Of a stretch of 36,939 bases of DNA, positions 33,489-36,939 are shown in pieces. Every line of letters begins with the position of its first letter. The first letter of the stretch is position 1. A model generated the notes under the pieces. That model ran no database searches, had not been told where the DNA came from, and saw nothing but the letters and a program-made list of their open reading frames with translations. The stretch is taken from assembly GCA_050014415.1 (NCBI GenBank), contig JBEKDJ010000029.1:1-36939 (forward strand). The letters run 5' to 3'. The translations under genes and the position numbers were made by a program. This stretch comes from JBEKDJ01 sp050014415 (GTDB taxonomy: Bacteria; Desulfobacterota; BSN033; UBA1163).

Positions 33489-34427
33489 TCATCCAATCTT
33501 CCCCAATACACGTTTTGTCAGGCGGGTCGCCCGAATCTCACCCCATATACCTGCCGGAATGAACCTGATGATCACAATGAGCAGGACTCCGGTAATGGCC
33601 AGATGGAAGGTGTGGTAATCTGCGAGCAGTTCGGCAAGAAAGATGACGAAGATCGATCCGAAAACAGGCCCGATCACCGTGCCTATACCGCCGATAATGA
33701 CGGTATTCGCCGTCGAGAGGGTCCACATGGCACTGAAAACGGAATATGGCTCTATGCTTCCCATCTGAGTCGCATGTATGCCTCCAACAACGCCGGTAAT
33801 AAAAGCACTCATAAGGAAGATGTAGAGCTTCGTCCGGAAGGTATTAACACCCATGTTCCGTGCGGAGTTTTCGTTGTTTCCGATGGCGCGTAGACTCATC
33901 CCCAGCTTGGTGCGAAGAATCAGAACAACCAGCACTGTGGCGCCCGCGGCAACACAGAGCATAATGTAGTAGAACCACATCAGGCTTGTGCCACTTTCAA
34001 GGGGAAGATTGAGACCCTCCGCACTTCCGGTAAACTTCCAGTTGATCATGAATATCCGCAGCGCTTCAGACAGAACCAGTGTACCGATCGCAAAGTAGAT
34101 CCCACGAAACCGGAAAATCGGCAGGGCAACGACAGCTGCAAAGGCCGCCGCGAGGAGGCCGCCGCTGAAGGCGCCCAGCAGGAAATGAATTCCCCAGTGA
34201 GATATCATCATTGCTGCCGTGTATGCCCCTATGCCGAAGAACGCCGCAACGCCGAGGGAGATCAGGCCGGCATAGCCAGCCAAGAGATTCCAGCTTTGTG
34301 CGAGGCCAATGTTAAGCCACAACAGATAAAGGAGAAATATCGTGTACCGATCGAGAACGTGCGGCACGGCGACGAGCGCCAGAGCGAGTAAGCCTATCAG
34401 TGCCCATTGTATGTAGCGGCGGGACAT
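33489..34427 (-). CDS. livM: Branched-chain amino acid type ABC importer permease LivM
   Basis: An inner-membrane permease subunit of 312 residues with about nine hydrophobic segments. The LivM pattern is clear: LNIGLAQSWNLLAGYAGLIS, LGVAAFFGIGAYTAA and the cytoplasmic coupling loop LRAIGNNENSARNMGVNTFR. It ends in a hydrophobic stretch before IRFIPAGIWGEIR. It forms the translocation pore with LivH, whose gene ends 28 bp upstream. Substrates of this family include amino acids, urea and aromatic or alicyclic acids, which suits a catabolic island. Confidence 0.94.
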   Translation of the reverse strand: MSRRYIQWALIGLLALALVAVPHVLDRYTIFLLYLLWLNIGLAQSWNLLAGYAGLISLGVAAFFGIGAYTAAMMISHWGIHFLLGAFSGGLLAAAFAAVVALPIFRFRGIYFAIGTLVLSEALRIFMINWKFTGSAEGLNLPLESGTSLMWFYYIMLCVAAGATVLVVLILRTKLGMSLRAIGNNENSARNMGVNTFRTKLYIFLMSAFITGVVGGIHATQMGSIEPYSVFSAMWTLSTANTVIIGGIGTVIGPVFGSIFVIFLAELLADYHTFHLAITGVLLIVIIRFIPAGIWGEIRATRLTKRVLGKIG

Positions 34428-34455
34428 AATCTTCAGCCTCTATTTCATCTGTTCT

Positions 34456-35325
34456 TCATCTCGCCCGGCCGAACAAGCCCGTCGGCCTTGCAACCAGAAC
34501 CACGAGGATGATTACGAGTCCTATGAGATCACGGTAGCCAATGCCCATGGTCGCCGCGCCAATACCTTCTACAACGCCCAGGAGCAGCGCTGCGGCGAGT
34601 GTCCCTACTATGCTCCCCATTCCGCCCAGCACCACGATGACGAAACCTTTAAGCAACCATGAAAGGCCGCTGCTGGGAACGAAGGAAAAGGTCATACCGA
34701 TGAGCGTCCCCCCGAGGGCAGCGATGGCTGCAGCGAGAGCATAGGTGAAGGCATAGACTCGCTTTACGTTGACGCCCATGACCTGCGCCGTCTCAGGGTC
34801 CTGGGTGGCCGCCCGTATTGCCTTACCCAAATAGGTACGGGTCATGAATAAATGAACTCCGGCGATGAGCACCAGGGAAAGCCCAAAAGAAATAAGATAC
34901 ATGACCGGTAAGTGTATGCCGAATACCTTCAAGCCTATTCGAGAGTACCCCGTGTTGATCGACCTGGTATTGGTGGTCCAGTAGAAGAGAAACAGGCTTT
35001 GGGCGATGATCGATAGGCCAAAGGCGGTCAGGAGAGCAGGCTCAACCCCTCTCTCTATAACCGGGTTAAATACGGAGAGTTGAAGCAGATATCCCAACAC
35101 AAACAGCAAAACAGCTACGATCAGCGTCGACAGAAATGGATCGACCCCTAAAGCCCTGGAGATGAAGAGGCAGAGGTATGCTCCCAGAACGAGAAGCTCA
35201 CCGTGCACTACATTCATAAGCCCCATGACCCCGAAGATCATGGAAAAACCCAGGGCGGTGACCGCGTACAACCCGCCGAGGAGCAGCCCATTCAACGCTC
35301 CGGCCGAGAGTGTAAAGAATGACAC
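34456..35325 (-). CDS. livH: Branched-chain amino acid type ABC importer permease LivH
   Basis: The second permease subunit. I start it at the GTG at 35325 (MSFFTLSAGALNGLLLGGLY, 289 residues), six bases after GAAGGA; an upstream TTG at 35355 adds ten unlikely residues. Motifs include ALGFSMIFGVMGLMNVVHGE and the coupling loop AIRAATQDPETAQVMGVNVK. The end is GLVIILVVLVARPTGLFG. About eight membrane spans are evident. It lies between livK (about 125 bp upstream) and livM. Confidence 0.94.
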   Translation of the reverse strand: MSFFTLSAGALNGLLLGGLYAVTALGFSMIFGVMGLMNVVHGELLVLGAYLCLFISRALGVDPFLSTLIVAVLLFVLGYLLQLSVFNPVIERGVEPALLTAFGLSIIAQSLFLFYWTTNTRSINTGYSRIGLKVFGIHLPVMYLISFGLSLVLIAGVHLFMTRTYLGKAIRAATQDPETAQVMGVNVKRVYAFTYALAAAIAALGGTLIGMTFSFVPSSGLSWLLKGFVIVVLGGMGSIVGTLAAALLLGVVEGIGAATMGIGYRDLIGLVIILVVLVARPTGLFGRAR

Positions 35326-35450
35326 GTGCTGTCCTTCGTTAAAGAAAGTGCGCAAATAGTGAAGTGGAAAGATGGTGAGTAGGGGGATCGAAACAGGGGT
35401 TTTCCTATTTCGCTATCTCCCCCATTTCACCATTTCGCACCCTATCGCCG

Positions 35451-36671
35451 TTATGGCAGCGGATATATAAGCTTCGCCGTAGCGAGCTTCTCGGGGTACA
35501 CGATCTCACACTTGCCGTTCTGCCACTGGAGCATATAGCATGGCATTCTAAACACGTGGTCCTTGTCGTACTTGACCGGACCTGCTTCGTAGGTCTTGTT
35601 CGTTTTGGCCATTGCCTCGTTGATGGCTTTGGGATCGAGGCTGCCCGCCTTTTCTATGGCGTCGAGCATCACCCTGCCGGCGGTGTACCAGTCGGCTATG
35701 TGCTGGCTATAGGCCATACCCTTGTCTTTCTCAAACCTCTCTTTATGCTCCTTGGCGCCGGGATAGGGGAGGGCCGGATGCCAGAAGCCGGCCGTCATGG
35801 TACCTTGGGCCGCCTGACCGTTTGCCTCCCACCACTCGACCGGCTCGCCGCCCTTTTCAAAGAAGGCGGCTTTCGGTTTGTAGCCCAAGGACCTCATCTG
35901 CTTCCACATGGCAATGGTGTCAGGGGGCAGCATCTGGGCAATGACGATGTCCGCGTCGGCCTCCTTTGCCCGGCGGATCATATCCCCGAACTCATTTGTT
36001 CCTACCGGGAAGGTCCCTTCCACCACAATGGTGTACCCCATCTCCGGGGCATTCTTTTTCCACAGACCCCCCATGATCGTACCGTCCGGGGTATTGTCGG
36101 TGAAGAGGGCAACCTTCTTGTTGGATTGAACCGTGTTCATTGTGAGAAACTGGAGCTTGGTCATCTCCAGTTCATCGAAAAAGATGTCCCACACCCACTT
36201 CCAGCCCCCTTTAGGCTTGGCTCCCAGAAAAGCCTGCACCGGGCATCCGGCGGCGCTCATGGGTATCCCTTCCTTCTCGGCGATCATGCCACAGGGAATT
36301 ACATTCATCGGATTCCCCGTGCTGAAAAGGGCATGTACCTTGTCCTTGAGAAGGAGACGCTGCACCGCTTGAGTCGCTTTTTCAGGTGTGCTCTCATCGT
36401 CGTAGAGCACCAGCTTCACTGGTAGACTCTTCTTGTACTTGGATAGGTAGATGCCGCCCTTCTTATTCACGTCACTTACTGCAACGTTGTAGCCCCACTC
36501 CATGTAGAGACCGAACGGTGCGCCCGGGCCCGTTCTGGACACGGGGGTGCCGACCACGATCTCCTTGGGATCTGCCGCGCGGCAAACATCCGGCAGACTC
36601 CCCAGAAGAATCAGGGTACACAGGAAACAGAAGCCTAAAACCAGTTGAGTTGCTTTTCGCTTGTCTTTCAT
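35451..36671 (-). CDS. livK: ABC importer substrate-binding protein, LivK/AmiC-like
   Basis: A periplasmic binding protein (peripla_BP_6 type 1 fold). The start at 36671 has AAAGGAGGAGG upstream and gives 406 residues; an extension to 36740 lacks a signal. The signal peptide is residues 1-32 (LVLGFCFLCTLILLG, cleaved after VCRA). The mature protein starts ADPKEIVVGTPVSRTGPGAP with family motifs YDDESTPEKATQAVQRLL, a Ser/Thr-rich ligand hinge (FSTGNP) and VALFTDNTPDGTIMGGLW. A Trp-rich segment (GGWKWVWDIFFDE; EWWEANG) could line a hydrophobic ligand pocket. It is the first gene after the island's best promoter and may import the compound that the cluster degrades. Confidence 0.93.
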   Translation of the reverse strand: MKDKRKATQLVLGFCFLCTLILLGSLPDVCRAADPKEIVVGTPVSRTGPGAPFGLYMEWGYNVAVSDVNKKGGIYLSKYKKSLPVKLVLYDDESTPEKATQAVQRLLLKDKVHALFSTGNPMNVIPCGMIAEKEGIPMSAAGCPVQAFLGAKPKGGWKWVWDIFFDELEMTKLQFLTMNTVQSNKKVALFTDNTPDGTIMGGLWKKNAPEMGYTIVVEGTFPVGTNEFGDMIRRAKEADADIVIAQMLPPDTIAMWKQMRSLGYKPKAAFFEKGGEPVEWWEANGQAAQGTMTAGFWHPALPYPGAKEHKERFEKDKGMAYSQHIADWYTAGRVMLDAIEKAGSLDPKAINEAMAKTNKTYEAGPVKYDKDHVFRMPCYMLQWQNGKCEIVYPEKLATAKLIYPLP

Positions 36672-36774
36672 TCTTCCTCCTCCTTCTTTCAAAGAAATTT
36701 GTGAATCGCCTTCATTTGGCATCGTCTTACCCATAGACAATAAAAAGCACCTTCTTTAGACCGAGCACTCGCTT

Positions 36775-36804
36775 TATATAAGCAGAAGCCCTTGCTTTTG
36801 TCAA
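36775..36804 (-). promoter_or_regulatory. Strong sigma70-type promoter ahead of livK
   Basis: On the minus strand a perfect TTGACA (36799-36804) is followed after 17 bases by TTATAT (36776-36781). Transcription would begin near 36769, leaving a 5' leader of about 98 bases to the livK start. The predicted start site overlaps CGAGTGCTCG (36762-36771), whose arms CGAG/CTCG are palindromic and could be part of an operator. The remaining 36805-36939 shows no gene. Confidence 0.65.
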
Positions 36805-36939
36805 GCGTTTTTTAAGTAGAGCTATTTGCGATGTCCTTCTTTTTTGGAAAAAGGGAGGCGGTAGGAAGCGAGACGGAACGTAAAAGTTCGGCCCAAAGAA
36901 GCATCCACGGGGTTCACAAATACAGTGGACGACAGTTGC

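Noticed and set aside
35556..36425. Long plus-strand open frame (289 codons) opposite livK
   Set aside because: It is entirely antisense to a well-supported binding-protein gene, has no ribosome site, and its product is His/Gly/Leu-rich with no domain.

Overview
The window looks like Gram-negative bacterial DNA. It has a tripartite RND pump with an outer-membrane lipoprotein, a periplasmic di-haem peroxidase and Lol-type lipoprotein and secretory signals. The right half carries anaerobe-type catabolic genes (Mo/W oxidoreductase with a four-cluster ferredoxin subunit, acyl-CoA dehydrogenase, crotonase-fold hydrolases, branched-chain amino acid type ABC importer). An anaerobic or facultative Desulfobacterota-, Nitrospirota- or NC10-like bacterium would fit. 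The lineage cannot be fixed from the sequence alone, and no rRNA or intact tRNA is present.

Left part (1-12.3 kb, plus strand). An mdtABC-like RND operon comprises a 5'-truncated adaptor, two paralogous inner-membrane pumps that overlap by 4 bp, and a NodT-type outer-membrane factor. It is followed by a probable outer-membrane beta-barrel protein, a di-haem cytochrome c peroxidase-like protein with an altered active-site segment, and a soluble lytic transglycosylase gene that appears frameshifted just after its signal segment.

Middle part (12.7-20.0 kb, mostly minus strand). This contains cysE, a small zinc-ribbon protein (plus strand), a decayed gene, and a cell-envelope group: a beta-lactamase-fold/NamZ (DUF1343) fusion, a DUF4015-type glycoside hydrolase, a NodB polysaccharide deacetylase and a small ribbon-helix-helix regulator. 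The gap after the regulator holds a degenerate 3' part of a tRNA-Leu(UAA), a plausible scar of an integration site.

Right part (20.5-36.8 kb, all minus strand). A catabolic island reads, in transcription order: strong sigma70-like promoter; livK, livH, livM and a fused livG-livF importer; short ORF without a normal start; cupin; 6-oxocamphor-hydrolase-like crotonase 1; DRE-TIM metallolyase; 6-oxocamphor-hydrolase-like crotonase 2; SDR; FAD/NAD oxidoreductase; Mo/W oxidoreductase; 4x[4Fe-4S] subunit; acyl-CoA dehydrogenase. Both crotonases keep the five catalytic residues known from 6-oxocamphor hydrolase. My inference is an oxygen-independent route for an alicyclic or beta-dicarbonyl compound: import, Mo-dependent hydroxylation or other redox step, SDR oxidation to a beta-diketone, retro-Claisen ring opening, then acyl-CoA oxidation. 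I know of no described system with this gene set.

The island is littered with relics. They include the 5' end of a second Mo-enzyme gene, the 3' end of a second DRE-TIM gene, the N-terminus of a second SDR, a DUF559 endonuclease remnant, and two reading frames whose expected ATG is ATA or ACG. This points to duplication followed by deletion and decay, or in part to sequence errors.
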